Assembly: GCA_020161505.1 (NCBI GenBank)
Contig: JAIUNY010000019.1
Coordinates: forward strand, 1 to 59,007
DNA from: Armatimonadota bacterium
Lineage (GTDB): Bacteria > Armatimonadota > Fimbriimonadia > Fimbriimonadales > Fimbriimonadaceae
Direction of reading: 5' to 3'
DNA length: 59,007 nucleotides
Positions 26,406 through 34,895 of the stretch are shown here, in pieces. The position numbers and the translations under genes were made by a program. The notes beneath the pieces are model-generated. The model saw nothing but the letters and a program-made list of their open reading frames with translations. It was not told the DNA's origin and did not search any database. The first letter of the stretch is position 1. Each line of letters opens with the position of its first letter.

Positions 26406-27106
26406 GATCGAACGGCGAGGGTGCCGTTCCAGGCCAGTTTCAGGCTGCCAAATACGCTGAAGACAGCAAGAATCGCCCACAGACTTGCCCATAGTACAGC
26501 AGGGATCCCTGTTGCTTGCTGCAGGATCATGGCGTCGGTCGTCGCTGGGCTGGAGGTCGTGATCGCCATCAGGGCAAAGAAGGCGTGCAGCGAGGTCACG
26601 CAGAGCTGAAGGCCGAGGAACTTGCCCGCGAAGATCAAATGATCTGCTTTGAGCCGGGGAACCACAAACAGAAGAGCAATGGACCAAAGAAGACCAGAGA
26701 TCACCCCCACCAGGTCGCCGCGAACAAACAACAAGAGCGATCCCGTCATCGCGCCCGCCACAATCCAGAGCACCTTCTTGGCTCGATCTGCGACTCGGGA
26801 GTGGGCGATCATCAGTCCGCCGGCCACGGCGGTGCCCAGATAGCCCGCACTGGCGACCAGAACAAGGTTGCCCCCTCGAATCTGCGCGACTCCGCTTCCA
26901 TCGGCATACACATGGATGTATCCCACCGATCCACCGGTGAGGATCCCCGTGAGGGCGTGGAAGAGCTCGTGCAGGTGCGTGTTGAAGTAGACGAGGGGAA
27001 TGAGCAGCGGTCGCAGAGCCGGGATCATCCAAAGCGCCAAAGAGATGCCCGCCGCAATGAGCAGCATGGACTGACTCTTTTTGAGGGGCGCGGTGTCGCT
27101 CATCAC
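26402..27106 (-). CDS. M50-like membrane metallopeptidase family protein
   Basis: The 234-residue protein has about six predicted membrane helices. The zinc motif HELFH is at about residues 45-49, preceded by YFNTHL. The second ligand region expected in this family may be the loop with [14 protein letters not shown]. It resembles the M50B-like (YwhD/DUF-type) single-copy membrane proteins seen in actinobacteria and Armatimonadota, whose substrate is unknown. It could be an intramembrane protease, but the later conserved Asp motif is not clear. It converges with the pseudopilin gene. Confidence 0.75.
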   Translation of the reverse strand: MMSDTAPLKKSQSMLLIAAGISLALWMIPALRPLLIPLVYFNTHLHELFHALTGILTGGSVGYIHVYADGSGVAQIRGGNLVLVASAGYLGTAVAGGLMIAHSRVADRAKKVLWIVAGAMTGSLLLFVRGDLVGVISGLLWSIALLFVVPRLKADHLIFAGKFLGLQLCVTSLHAFFALMAITTSSPATTDAMILQQATGIPAVLWASLWAILAVFSVFGSLKLAWNGTLAVRS

Positions 27107-27180
27107 TTCTTGGTCTCAAGTACGCGCTCCGTGATCCAGACGATGCGGAGACCCACCAGAATCCGACCTTGATAAAAGCC

Positions 27181-27208
27181 GATCCCCCGTGCCGGAGCAC
27201 GAGGGATC
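27181..27208 (-). terminator. Rho-independent terminator after the SLH porin or upstream M50 gene region
   Basis: GATCCCCCGTGC / GCACGAGGGATC pair with one mismatch around the loop CGGA. On the minus strand the hairpin is followed by GGCTTTTATC. It lies 42 bases after the porin stop codon. Confidence 0.7.
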
Positions 27209-27249
27209 GGTGGTTGAACGTTAAGCGTTCACCAGAAGCGAGCTTCTGA

Positions 27250-29148
27250 TTAGAACTTGACGGTCAGTTGGGTAGCCAGGAGGCCGCCCTTGAATCGGTT
27301 GCCATCGAAGTTCGGGTTGGCAGCCGGTCGACCTTGCAGCGTTCGACCCTTGAAGTCGACGTCGCTGTAGGTGTAGGTGAAGGACAGCTTAGCATTCTCG
27401 CTGACGCTGTAGCCGAGCATGAGGGTCAACCATCGCTGATACGGATCCGTACCGGCGTTGTAGTCGAACTTCACATCTTCGTACTTCAGGCCGAGGTCGA
27501 GGAAGTTGCTGAGCTTGTAGTCGAGTCCGACGGTCAGGCTCAGAGCCTCGTCGTCTTCGCCCAGGAAGCCACCAGCGCCGTTCTCGACGCCTTGGAGCAG
27601 TTCGCCCTTACCGTACAGCTTGAGGCTGTCGGACGGCTTGAAGCTGACCATGGCGTTGAAGCCTTCGACGTTGCGCGGGTTGTACCAGGTACCGGTGCGG
27701 CCCCAGTCACCATCGGCATCGAAGTTAGCTTCGACGCGTCGGTAACCAGCACCGAATCCGAAGGCGCCGGAGTTGTAGCCCAGGCGGACATCGTAAGCGG
27801 TGTTGTCGTCATCCAGTCGGGTGGTGGTGTTCTCGGTCAGGACGCTTTGAGCGAACGAGCCGTAGAAGTTGATGTTGCTGAAGGTCAGGTTGACATCAGC
27901 GCCATAGACGTTTCGTCGGTTGACGACGCCAAAGCCACCGAGGTTAGCGCGGGTGTCGCTGTCTTGCCAGAGGTAAGCCAGGTTCACTGCACCGGTTTCG
28001 CCGAACGGGAACTGAACTTGCACGCCGAGGGTGCGATCGACCGGGCCGAGCACGCCTTGGTAGATGCTGGACGGGTTGATGTCCGCACCGTTGGTGGTGT
28101 TCAGGTTGCTGTTTTGGCCACCGAAGACCTTCAGGCTGACGTTACCGAACATGAAGTCCAGGATGCCGCCGTCGAAGTACCAGTCACCGCTGTCGCGCCA
28201 AGCATTGCTGTAGTACTCCTTGGTGAACGAGGTTCGCTTGAGGATGTACGGGCTCACTTGGTGTCCAACTCGACCGATTTGAGCCTTGACGCCTTGACCA
28301 GCCAGTTGGCTGTTGAAGGTCACAGCGAACTTGCCGAACGCAATGTCGGTGTCGTTGTCGCTGCTGAAGGTTCCCGGGCTGTAGGAGCTGATGTCGCCGA
28401 GACCGAGGGTGTTGCCAACCTTGAGGATGGCGTCCCAGGTCACGTCGCCCTTGCCACCGTTGAGGGTGATGAAGGCGGAGTGGTAGATGTTCAGGTCGCG
28501 ATCGAGGCCGACCACAGCATCGCTGTAGCTGCCTTCGCCGACGCCGACAACCGATCCGTCCGGCATGAGGCCGCGGAGGTCGTCGCTGCTGTGACCAGCA
28601 AGCACGAGAAGGTCAACGAAACCACCGATGTTGATGGCGTTGCTCTTGCCTTCGAGAGCAGCGAGTCGCTCCTTCACGTCGGCCATATCCTTCATCATGT
28701 CGTCAACCTTCACGCCGAGCTCGGTGAGCTGCGGGCGGAATTCCTTGACGAGCTTGTCGAGCTCATTGATCTTGCCTTCCCAGCCCTTCATGCCATTGAC
28801 TTGGCTCTTCAGGTCGCTGAGTTGCTTGGCGAGGTCGCTGTTGTCGCTGCCGCCGCCGGTCGGTCGCTTTTCGAGGGCTTCGATCTTCGCGTTGACGTCG
28901 TCAAACTGAGCCATCATGGCCTTCCACAGCTTGTCGATAGCAACCGCGAACTCGTAGCGGGTCATCATTCGGCTGCCGCGATAGAATCCATCGGGATAAC
29001 CGAAGACGATCTTGTCCTTGAGGTTAGCGAGGGCGCCGTAGGCCCAGTGATTTTCCGGAACATCCGGGAAATTGTCTTGTGCGAACGCCGGTGCAACCAG
29101 CGCAACGCCAAGAACTGCGCTCAGTGCGAGCTTCAGTGTGTTGTTCAT
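27250..29148 (-). CDS. S-layer homology domain outer-membrane porin (SlpA/cyanobacterial porin type)
   Basis: ATG 29148 begins a signal peptide (about 1-24, ending APAFAQ). One SLH domain covers about 25-75 (DVPENHWAYGALANL, GYPDGFYRGSRMMTRYEFAV), which binds pyruvylated or amidated cell-wall polymers. A coiled coil (about 80-170, AQFDDVNAKIEALEKR, LAKQLSDLKSQVNG, LTELGVKVDDMMKDMADV) follows. About 450 residues of amphipathic beta strands run to the C-terminal aromatic pattern ending LLATQLTVKF. This architecture links the outer membrane to peptidoglycan in Cyanobacteria and Deinococcus-Thermus. It implies a diderm organism. The 632-residue size is normal. Confidence 0.9.
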   Translation of the reverse strand: MNNTLKLALSAVLGVALVAPAFAQDNFPDVPENHWAYGALANLKDKIVFGYPDGFYRGSRMMTRYEFAVAIDKLWKAMMAQFDDVNAKIEALEKRPTGGGSDNSDLAKQLSDLKSQVNGMKGWEGKINELDKLVKEFRPQLTELGVKVDDMMKDMADVKERLAALEGKSNAINIGGFVDLLVLAGHSSDDLRGLMPDGSVVGVGEGSYSDAVVGLDRDLNIYHSAFITLNGGKGDVTWDAILKVGNTLGLGDISSYSPGTFSSDNDTDIAFGKFAVTFNSQLAGQGVKAQIGRVGHQVSPYILKRTSFTKEYYSNAWRDSGDWYFDGGILDFMFGNVSLKVFGGQNSNLNTTNGADINPSSIYQGVLGPVDRTLGVQVQFPFGETGAVNLAYLWQDSDTRANLGGFGVVNRRNVYGADVNLTFSNINFYGSFAQSVLTENTTTRLDDDNTAYDVRLGYNSGAFGFGAGYRRVEANFDADGDWGRTGTWYNPRNVEGFNAMVSFKPSDSLKLYGKGELLQGVENGAGGFLGEDDEALSLTVGLDYKLSNFLDLGLKYEDVKFDYNAGTDPYQRWLTLMLGYSVSENAKLSFTYTYSDVDFKGRTLQGRPAANPNFDGNRFKGGLLATQLTVKF

Positions 29149-29432
29149 TGTTGTTGTGTTCTCCAGAGAGAAGGACTCCACTGGAATCACGCTGAACCGG
29201 CTCGCAGTTTGGTTCTTGGTTGGACCCACAACTTTCCTTAAGTTCCCTGTAGGCGCCAAGCCCCGCTCTGCACACTGGCTTAGCGATGCTTCCTGCATCG
29301 TCCTGGCATCGAGACGTACTCGTTACCATCTGCAATTATGTCCAAGGCATTCGCAAGCAAAGTCCGCCCCGGTGGAATTACTGGGACTTGTGGCCTATCC
29401 ACCTTGACAGAACAGGTCCTTAGGCGCGGAGG

Positions 29433-30299
29433 TTAGAGCGGCGAGGCCTCGGACGCCCAATGCCAGAGCTTGGTCACGTTCGCCTGGTGCATCGGCACAG
29501 CATCGGGGGTTTCGACGACCATGGGAGTTTCCTCGAAGAGTGGATCGTGCACCAGGCACCGGAAGGCGGTCTCCCCGATCTCCCCCTCGCCCAGGTGGTT
29601 GTGGCGATCGACTCGCGTGCCCAGTGCCTTCTTGCTGTCGTTGACGTGGAGCACCTTGATCTTCTCGCGGCCCACCAGGCGATCCCATTCGGCAAACGTG
29701 GCGGAATAAGCCTCCGGGGTTCGGATGTCGTACCCCGCGGCGAAGATATGGCAAGTGTCGAGACAGACACCCACCCTTGGGTGATTCCCCAGAAGCTCGA
29801 ACATCGTCGCCATCTGGTCAAATCGGTAGTTGAGCGAGCTCCCTTGGCCCGCCGTGGTCTCCATAAGTACGGTGACGAAATCGGGAGTCTCGGCGAGCAC
29901 CTGGAGCAGGCTCTCCGCAGCCGCCTTCATGCCAGCCTCCTCACCTTGTGACATGTGTGCGCCTACGTGACTGACCACCCAAGGAATGCCGAGTTCATTG
30001 CAACGCAGAATCTCTCGAATCATGCCTTGGCGGCTTTGCTCGCGCTTCTCAAGATCCGGGGCGCAGAGATTGATGAGATAGCTATCGTGGCTCACAAGAT
30101 GCCGACGCTCGATGCCTGTTTCTTCCAGCGCTAAGGCGAGGGCACTGACGGCATCGCAAGTGATCGCCTTGGCTGCCCACTGCTGGGGAGAATTCGTGAA
30201 GACTTGGATCGCGGTGCACCCAATCTTGCTCCCCTCCCGAACTGCCTTGTGTAGGCCTCCGCTTGTGGGCATGTGGGCTCCGATCCATCGCGCTGGCAT
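29433..30299 (-). CDS. nfo: Deoxyribonuclease IV (AP endonuclease)
   Basis: This enzyme cuts DNA 5' to abasic sites. The 288-residue protein is a TIM barrel with the expected metal ligands: GAHMPTSGG (His), HDSYLINL, VSHVGAHMSQGEEAG, VLMETTAGQGSSLN (Glu), GVCLDTCHIFAAGYD, VLHVNDSKKALGTRVDRHNHLGEG. No strong Shine-Dalgarno precedes the ATG. It begins 23 bases after the SelW-like gene on the same strand, so both are likely on one transcript. Confidence 0.95.
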   Translation of the reverse strand: MPARWIGAHMPTSGGLHKAVREGSKIGCTAIQVFTNSPQQWAAKAITCDAVSALALALEETGIERRHLVSHDSYLINLCAPDLEKREQSRQGMIREILRCNELGIPWVVSHVGAHMSQGEEAGMKAAAESLLQVLAETPDFVTVLMETTAGQGSSLNYRFDQMATMFELLGNHPRVGVCLDTCHIFAAGYDIRTPEAYSATFAEWDRLVGREKIKVLHVNDSKKALGTRVDRHNHLGEGEIGETAFRCLVHDPLFEETPMVVETPDAVPMHQANVTKLWHWASEASPL

Positions 30300-30322
30300 G
30301 GGTGGGAGGATACCGGTTGCCG

Positions 30323-30559
30323 CTATCCAGAAACGAAGGGTCGCATCGCTGCGATTGCTTCTTCGTTGCTTGGCTTCACGCCGCGACGATCGTTGTTCGT
30401 CCAGACAATCTCGCCCTGATACCGAATCTCCAGAATCCCACCGCTCCCGGGGATGTATTCAGTCTCGAGGCCGAATTCGGATTGAAACGCTGCCGCCAAC
30501 CTGGCGGCATGAGGCATATAGTTTCAGGCCTGGCAATAGAGAATCGAGATCGGCTTCAC
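30323..30559 (-). CDS. SelW-like (Rdx family) selenoprotein candidate, in-frame UGA read as Sec
   Basis: A GTG at 30559, with GGGGA upstream, starts KPISILYCQA, then TGA (30526-30524), then NYMPHAARLAAAF. Reading the TGA as selenocysteine gives a 78-residue protein with CxxU at residues 9-12. This is exactly where SelW/SelT/SelH thioredoxin-like proteins carry CxxU or CxxC after the first beta strand. The rest matches the family: helix PHAARLAAAFQSEFG, strand YIPGSGGILEI, and EIVW. A bacterial SECIS-like hairpin follows the UGA. A conventional reading would give only a 64-residue fragment starting at MPHAARLAA and lacking the redox motif. The role is thiol-redox; no selA, selB, selC or selD is in the window. 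Confidence 0.8.
30491..30526 (-). promoter_or_regulatory. Bacterial SECIS-like hairpin immediately after the in-frame UGA
   Basis: On the minus strand, UGA is followed by 14 bases and then the perfect 7-bp stem TGCCGCC / GGCGGCA with loop AGGTT. The loop begins 21 bases after the UGA. It carries GGU near its 5' side, like the AGGUCU apical loop of E. coli formate dehydrogenase mRNA that SelB binds. The spacing is within the range reported for bacterial SECIS elements. Confidence 0.72.
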
Positions 30560-30617
30560 AGAGTCATTATCCCCGAACGAGGTTGAGCCAGCCCGCGCCT
30601 TGCGCACAATAGAGGGC

Positions 30618-31307
30618 ATGGCCCTTCCGAAAGGTGCAGTCATTGGCGGAATCGTTGCCGTGCTCGTCGGCGGCGCGGTGTGGATGCAAACCCAAAGCTC
30701 CGGGTTTTCGGACGTCAAGAGCAACTCCTACAACATGAAGGACGTTCCGCGCCACCCTGTGACTGAGGCCATGGTCAGCACGGCCAAAGCCCAAAAAGGA
30801 GAACTAGCTCCGGAATTCAAGCTCCTTGATTCCGAAGGGAAAGAGCAAACCCTTGCCGGAATCCGCGGATCGAGGCCTGGAGTTCTGGTGATGACCAAGG
30901 ATGGCTGCCCCTGTAGCGTGGAGTCTCAGCCCTTCTTCAATAAGATCGCCGAGCATTTTCAGGAGCGGGTGGCCTTTCTGGGGATCATCGACGCTGATTC
31001 ACAAGCCGGCAAGAAGTATAAAACCGACTTCTCCGTACCGTATCCCATGCTCTCCAACACCGAGATCGAAGTGTTTAAGCGCTACCAGGCGAAGCAGTCG
31101 GTGTACATCTTCCTGATTTCGGCTGACGGCACCCTGGAGCATGTGTGGCCTGGATACAGCAAGTCGATGCTGGAAGATCTGAACGCGAAACTCGCGGCGG
31201 TCAGCGACATGCCGGCTGCTCAGTTGGATTTGAACATGGCCCCGGAAGAGATGACGAGCGGGTGCTACTTCTTCAAGCCGGTGGGCACCGAAGAACCCGC
31301 CTGGTAA
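30618..31307 (+). CDS. Membrane-anchored redoxin (AhpC/TSA-like) with CPC motif
   Basis: ATG 30618 was preferred to the TTG at 30600. A hydrophobic N-terminus (KGAVIGGIVAVLVGGAVWM) acts as an anchor or uncleaved signal. The thioredoxin-fold domain (about 58-205) begins GELAPEFKLLDSEGKEQTL. The redox motif is at residues 97-99 in TKDGCPCSVESQPFF, with cysteines one residue apart rather than CxxC. A cis-proline region with VYIFLISADGTLEHVWPG follows, and a C-terminal extra segment has TSGCYFF. It is divergent from the SelW-like gene with 58 bases between, which suggests a shared thiol-redox function. Confidence 0.82.
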   Translation: MALPKGAVIGGIVAVLVGGAVWMQTQSSGFSDVKSNSYNMKDVPRHPVTEAMVSTAKAQKGELAPEFKLLDSEGKEQTLAGIRGSRPGVLVMTKDGCPCSVESQPFFNKIAEHFQERVAFLGIIDADSQAGKKYKTDFSVPYPMLSNTEIEVFKRYQAKQSVYIFLISADGTLEHVWPGYSKSMLEDLNAKLAAVSDMPAAQLDLNMAPEEMTSGCYFFKPVGTEEPAW

Positions 31308-31356
31308 TGCAATCCCGCTGAATCTGCCCTCCGGTTCTCCGGGCTAGACTGAGACT

Positions 31357-32532
31357 GTGCGCGTTTCCGCCTGGCCGCTGATCATTGCCGTTGCCCTCGA
31401 CATGATGGGCTTTGCGATGATCATCCCGGACATTCAGCTTCGGGCCGAAGGCCTGGGGGCGCCGGGATGGATGATCGGCGCGATTCTCGCGAGCACGTTT
31501 GTCATCCAGTTCTTCATCAGCCCGTGGTGGGGAGCGCGCAGCGATCGACTCGGTCGCAAGAATGTGTTTCTGTTCTGCACCAGTCTCAGCGCAATCAGCA
31601 TGGCTTTGTATGCGATGGCGGATGCTCCGGGGTGGTTGTTGCTCAGCCGGATTCTGGCGGGATTCGGGGCGGCCAACATCGCGGTGGCCCAAGCGAGTGT
31701 GGTGGATGGCGAAACGCATGAAGATCGCACTCCTGCCTTGGCTCGGCTTAGTGCCGCCCAGAACTTTGGGATGATTCTCGGGCCGGGGCTCGGGGGCTGG
31801 ATCGCAACGGCGATCGGATCGTCACAACTCGGCTGGATTGCCTGTGGGCTCTCTGCTTTAGGGGTTCTGATTGTCGCCATCAAGGGTCAGTTTCCAGCGG
31901 TGGAAGAGATTTCGACTCGCCGTGCCTTTGGATTCGGAGCGTTGCTGAAATCCTTCCCGCACCTCGTCCCTTTGGTTGTGCTCGCCGCGATTGCTTGGTT
32001 CTCCCTCTCAGCCCTTGAGGGCACGTTCGGACGGCTTCTCAAGGCGGAGTGGGGTTACGGATCATTCGAGTTTGGGATGCTGTTCAGTTTCGAGAGCGCC
32101 TTGATCCTCCTTGTGCAGGCGGTATTTCTGACCGTCATCACTAAGCGGTTCAAGCCACGGATGATTTTGGTGGTTGGCTATCTCTTCCAGGGCTTGGGGC
32201 TTGCGATGACTCCCTTTGCGCCAGGTTTGGCGGTTCTGTTCCTCTGCAGCGGGCTCTATGCGTTTGGGGTCAGCGTCGCCAATCCGACGGTGAACGCTTT
32301 GTGCAGTCAGCAGGTGCCGGATGATCGTCAGGGGGAGCTTTTCGGGGTTCTGCAGTCAGCCCGGAGCGTTGGATTTGCCCTTGGGCCCCTCCTCGGCGGG
32401 ATCCTCTTTGACTGGAAGCATGCGGCTCCCTATCTTCTCGCGGGAGGCGTTTGTTTGTTCGCGGCGATGCTTGCTCCTTGGGCCTCGCGGAATCGGGGCG
32501 GAGAGACTCCCAACCTCCACCCGGGGAATTGA
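31357..32532 (+). CDS. Major facilitator superfamily transporter
   Basis: The GTG start gives 391 residues and about 12 membrane helices. The MFS loop 2-3 motif appears as GARSDRLGRKNVF (about 58-70). The central charged loop is near ISTRRAFGFGALL, and the second half has KRFKPRMILVVGYLFQG. It is closest in pattern to the drug-efflux/tetracycline type (TetA-like N-terminus AVALDMMGFAMIIP), but the substrate cannot be read from sequence. It is the first of four closely spaced plus-strand genes. Confidence 0.87.
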   Translation: MRVSAWPLIIAVALDMMGFAMIIPDIQLRAEGLGAPGWMIGAILASTFVIQFFISPWWGARSDRLGRKNVFLFCTSLSAISMALYAMADAPGWLLLSRILAGFGAANIAVAQASVVDGETHEDRTPALARLSAAQNFGMILGPGLGGWIATAIGSSQLGWIACGLSALGVLIVAIKGQFPAVEEISTRRAFGFGALLKSFPHLVPLVVLAAIAWFSLSALEGTFGRLLKAEWGYGSFEFGMLFSFESALILLVQAVFLTVITKRFKPRMILVVGYLFQGLGLAMTPFAPGLAVLFLCSGLYAFGVSVANPTVNALCSQQVPDDRQGELFGVLQSARSVGFALGPLLGGILFDWKHAAPYLLAGGVCLFAAMLAPWASRNRGGETPNLHPGN

Positions 32533-32549
32533 GGGTAAGACATCCAGCA

Positions 32550-33020
32550 ATGAAGCATCGATACCTCGTGCCTGGCCTGCTCAATGGGGGCGAACTCCTT
32601 GCCCAGATGGCACGAGACCTCCCCGAATCGCTCTATGATCAGGATCTCGGAAAGGATCGCTTCACCCCTCGCGAGATCATCGCTCACCTGGCAGACTGGG
32701 AGCCGATTCTGCGTGCGCGGGTGGAGTTGGCGATCAACTCCCCGGGTTCAACGATCCAAGCCCACGATGAAGGGCAGCGGGCGATTGACCAGAACTACGC
32801 CGGGCAGGATTTCATGGAGTGCGTGGTGCGGTTCCAGCAAGAACGTGCTCGCACGGCGGCGTTGGCCCAAACCACAGCGGAAGATCGGCTGGCTCAAGTG
32901 GTGCACCACCCAGAAGCTGGGCCGATGAGCGGGTTTGACCTCTTGGCCTTCATTCCCGGCCACGACCTTTACCACCTCCAGCAGTTCTATGCTCTGCTGA
33001 CTCCTGGTTCAGAATCGTGA
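32550..33020 (+). CDS. DinB/YfiT-like four-helix protein
   Basis: ATG 32550 gives 156 residues. It has the DinB-like pattern of a four-helix bundle with histidine ligands: FTPREIIAHLADWEP (first His), and the C-terminal FIPGHDLYHLQQFYALL (two His spaced HxxxH). Members may act as metal-dependent thiol S-transferases, such as those using mycothiol or bacillithiol, but many have no known reaction. It overlaps the next gene by four bases. Confidence 0.82.
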   Translation: MKHRYLVPGLLNGGELLAQMARDLPESLYDQDLGKDRFTPREIIAHLADWEPILRARVELAINSPGSTIQAHDEGQRAIDQNYAGQDFMECVVRFQQERARTAALAQTTAEDRLAQVVHHPEAGPMSGFDLLAFIPGHDLYHLQQFYALLTPGSES

Positions 33021-33778
33021 TCGACACCCCTCTCGGCATTGGGGCGATGTTCCTCGCCGGGATGATCGCGGCAGCGGTGAACTCGATTGCTGGAGGCGGA
33101 ACCCTTGTTTCCTTTCCTACCTTGTTGGCCCTGGGTTTGCCGGAGAAGATCGCGAACGCGACCAACGCGGTCGCGCTTTGGCCAGGATCGCTTGCCGGAG
33201 CATTTGGATTCCGTGAGCATCTCAAAGATGCCAGATCTGAGCTGAAGCTCCTGCTTCCCCCGACGATTGTCGGCTCGCTCCTGGGGTCGGTTCTTCTCGT
33301 CGTGACTCCCGAGAGCATTTTTAAGGTGCTGGTGCCCTTCTTGATCCTGGTCGCGACCCTGCTGCTCGCCTTCCAGCCTCAGATCAAGAAGAAGGTGGCG
33401 GAGACCGGATTTGCGCTCTCCCCGTTTTGGGTGGCGACGCTCCAGTTCCTGGTGGCTCTTTACGGAGGCTACTTTGGCGCTGGCATGGGGATCATGATGC
33501 TGGCGATCATGTCGCTGTACATCCACGACGACATGCACCGGATGAACGCGATCAAGAACTGGCTTGCCGTGGTGATCAATTTCGGGGCGTCGGTGCTCTT
33601 GATCTCTCAGCGGTTGGTCTCGTTGGTTCCGGCTTTGGCGCTGATGACGGGAGCCTTGATCGGCGGCTACGTCTCGGCGCGGATTGCCCAAAAGGTAAAG
33701 TCCGAAACACTTCGCAAGGTCGTGGTGGCGTACGGGCTGGTGATGACCGGGGTGCTGATGGTGAGGCTATGGATGTGA
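33017..33778 (+). CDS. TauE/SafE family membrane transporter
   Basis: The 253-residue protein has about eight hydrophobic helices in two halves. The first half has the family motif AGGGTLVSFPTLLALGLP, followed by ANATNAVALWPGSLAGAFGF. The second half repeats it as YGGYFGAGMGIMMLA. Family members export sulfite, sulfoacetate or related organosulfur anions; the substrate here is unknown. GTG overlaps the DinB-like gene's stop (GTGA), and the end overlaps the next gene. Confidence 0.9.
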   Translation: MIDTPLGIGAMFLAGMIAAAVNSIAGGGTLVSFPTLLALGLPEKIANATNAVALWPGSLAGAFGFREHLKDARSELKLLLPPTIVGSLLGSVLLVVTPESIFKVLVPFLILVATLLLAFQPQIKKKVAETGFALSPFWVATLQFLVALYGGYFGAGMGIMMLAIMSLYIHDDMHRMNAIKNWLAVVINFGASVLLISQRLVSLVPALALMTGALIGGYVSARIAQKVKSETLRKVVVAYGLVMTGVLMVRLWM

Positions 33779-34557
33779 GCCTGAAGGACTGGGGGGTCGT
33801 GATTCCGGCGGGCGGTCTGGTGCCAGATCCTCTTGCCACGCGGCTCGGTACGCCCCGCAAGGCTCTGGCCCAGATTCTCGGGCGCACGAGTATCGAGTGG
33901 ACGCTCGATGCAGTTCGTGGAGCCGGATTCACTCAGATCGCGGTGGTGAGTGGCGAGGATGTCCACGAAGTGATCGGCGACGACCACTGGGTGCCGGAAT
34001 CGAGTGGTCAGATCGAGAATGCTCAGGCTGGCCTGACCGCCTTGGGGAGTCCGAGCAAGATTCTCTTTCTCCCGGCCGATTCCCCTTTCTTGGATCCAGC
34101 CGGGCTCCGCGAGTTCGTCAGTGAGATCGAAATGCGGCGGAATCTCGACGAGCCAAAGTGGTACGCGGCTGGCCTCTGCACGCGCGCGCGATACGAGGAG
34201 GTGTTCCCTGGCTGGTCGAATCCAAGTATTCGTCTGCGGGACGCGGATCTGATGAGTGGAGCCTACTTCGCGACGAGTCTGGACGGTTTTCAGCATGGCG
34301 CGGATCTCTTCCGAAGCATCAGCGAAAGCCGGAAAAGCCAGTTCAAAATGCTCCTCCGGTTTGGCCTGGTGCCTCTGGTGCGGTACTTCTTCCACCGGGT
34401 GAGTTTGGGAGAAGCAGAGTCTCGGCTGAGCAAAGCGTTCTCCGGTCAGGCGTTGATCGTGCCCAGCGCAGACGCCCGGAGCATCGCGGATATCGACACC
34501 GTCGAGGACTACGAGCGGCTGATCGGAGTGGCCGAGAAGTTCCTGAATCACCCTTGA
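33769..34557 (+). CDS. MobA-like nucleotidyltransferase
   Basis: ATG 33769 overlaps the end of the TauE gene by ten bases. The 262-residue protein begins with the Rossmann-like NTP-binding motif VVIPAGGLVPDPLATRLG, followed by PRKALAQILG. It has a metal-binding segment ILFLPADSPFLDPAG (about 100-114). These fit the MobA/IspD-like NTP transferase fold. The substrate is unknown; a sugar or cofactor phosphate is usual. The C-terminal part (DADLMSGAYFATSLDG, ISESRKSQFKMLLRFG, DIDTVEDYERLI) is also typical of that group. Confidence 0.8.
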   Translation: MDVSLKDWGVVIPAGGLVPDPLATRLGTPRKALAQILGRTSIEWTLDAVRGAGFTQIAVVSGEDVHEVIGDDHWVPESSGQIENAQAGLTALGSPSKILFLPADSPFLDPAGLREFVSEIEMRRNLDEPKWYAAGLCTRARYEEVFPGWSNPSIRLRDADLMSGAYFATSLDGFQHGADLFRSISESRKSQFKMLLRFGLVPLVRYFFHRVSLGEAESRLSKAFSGQALIVPSADARSIADIDTVEDYERLIGVAEKFLNHP

Positions 34558-34660
34558 GATCCATGCTCTGCAGGGCGAGCGGCAATCAAGCCCCGTCGTC
34601 CCGGCCTCGAGTCCAGAGGTCTGTTCCGGGGGCCAAGCTCGGGCGGAGAAGACCAACTTT

Positions 34661-34730
34661 CAGTCACGGATTCCTCCCCCAAAGTGGGGGAGGGCAGGGA
34701 GGGGGCCGCCCGCGCGGGAGTCGGTGATCT
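34661..34730. repeat. REP-like GC-rich repeat, copy 1
   Basis: CCTCCCCC (34673-34680), a 5-base loop AAAGT and GGGGGAGG (34686-34693) make a perfect 8-bp hairpin. A GCCGCCCGCGCGGGAGTCGG block follows. It is related to the copy at 34835. Such elements are often dispersed between genes. Confidence 0.55.
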
Positions 34731-34834
34731 GCCAGCCCCTCCCGGCATTTGGCCACCCTCCCGAGGCAAGCTCTGAGAGGGCGAGTCCAAGAATCGGCTC
34801 TGAGGGCAAAGCTCAGTCAAAGCCAAGAAACCCC

Positions 34835-34895
34835 CAGTGACGATTCCTCCCCCAACGTGGGGCAGGGTGCCGCCCGGGCGAGAGCCGACGAGACG
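34835..34895. repeat. REP-like GC-rich repeat, copy 2
   Basis: It matches copy 1 from CAGT-ACG-ATTCCTCCCCC through the following GTGGGG and GCCGCCCG blocks with several changes. The hairpin here is weaker (CCTCCCCCAACGTGGGGCAGG). Confidence 0.5.

Noticed and set aside
27268-29241. 657-codon plus-strand open frame opposite the SLH porin
   Set aside because: It is the antisense shadow of a gene with biased codons. The minus frame has a signal peptide, SLH domain and beta-barrel pattern, while the plus frame has only Val/Glu-rich low-complexity text.
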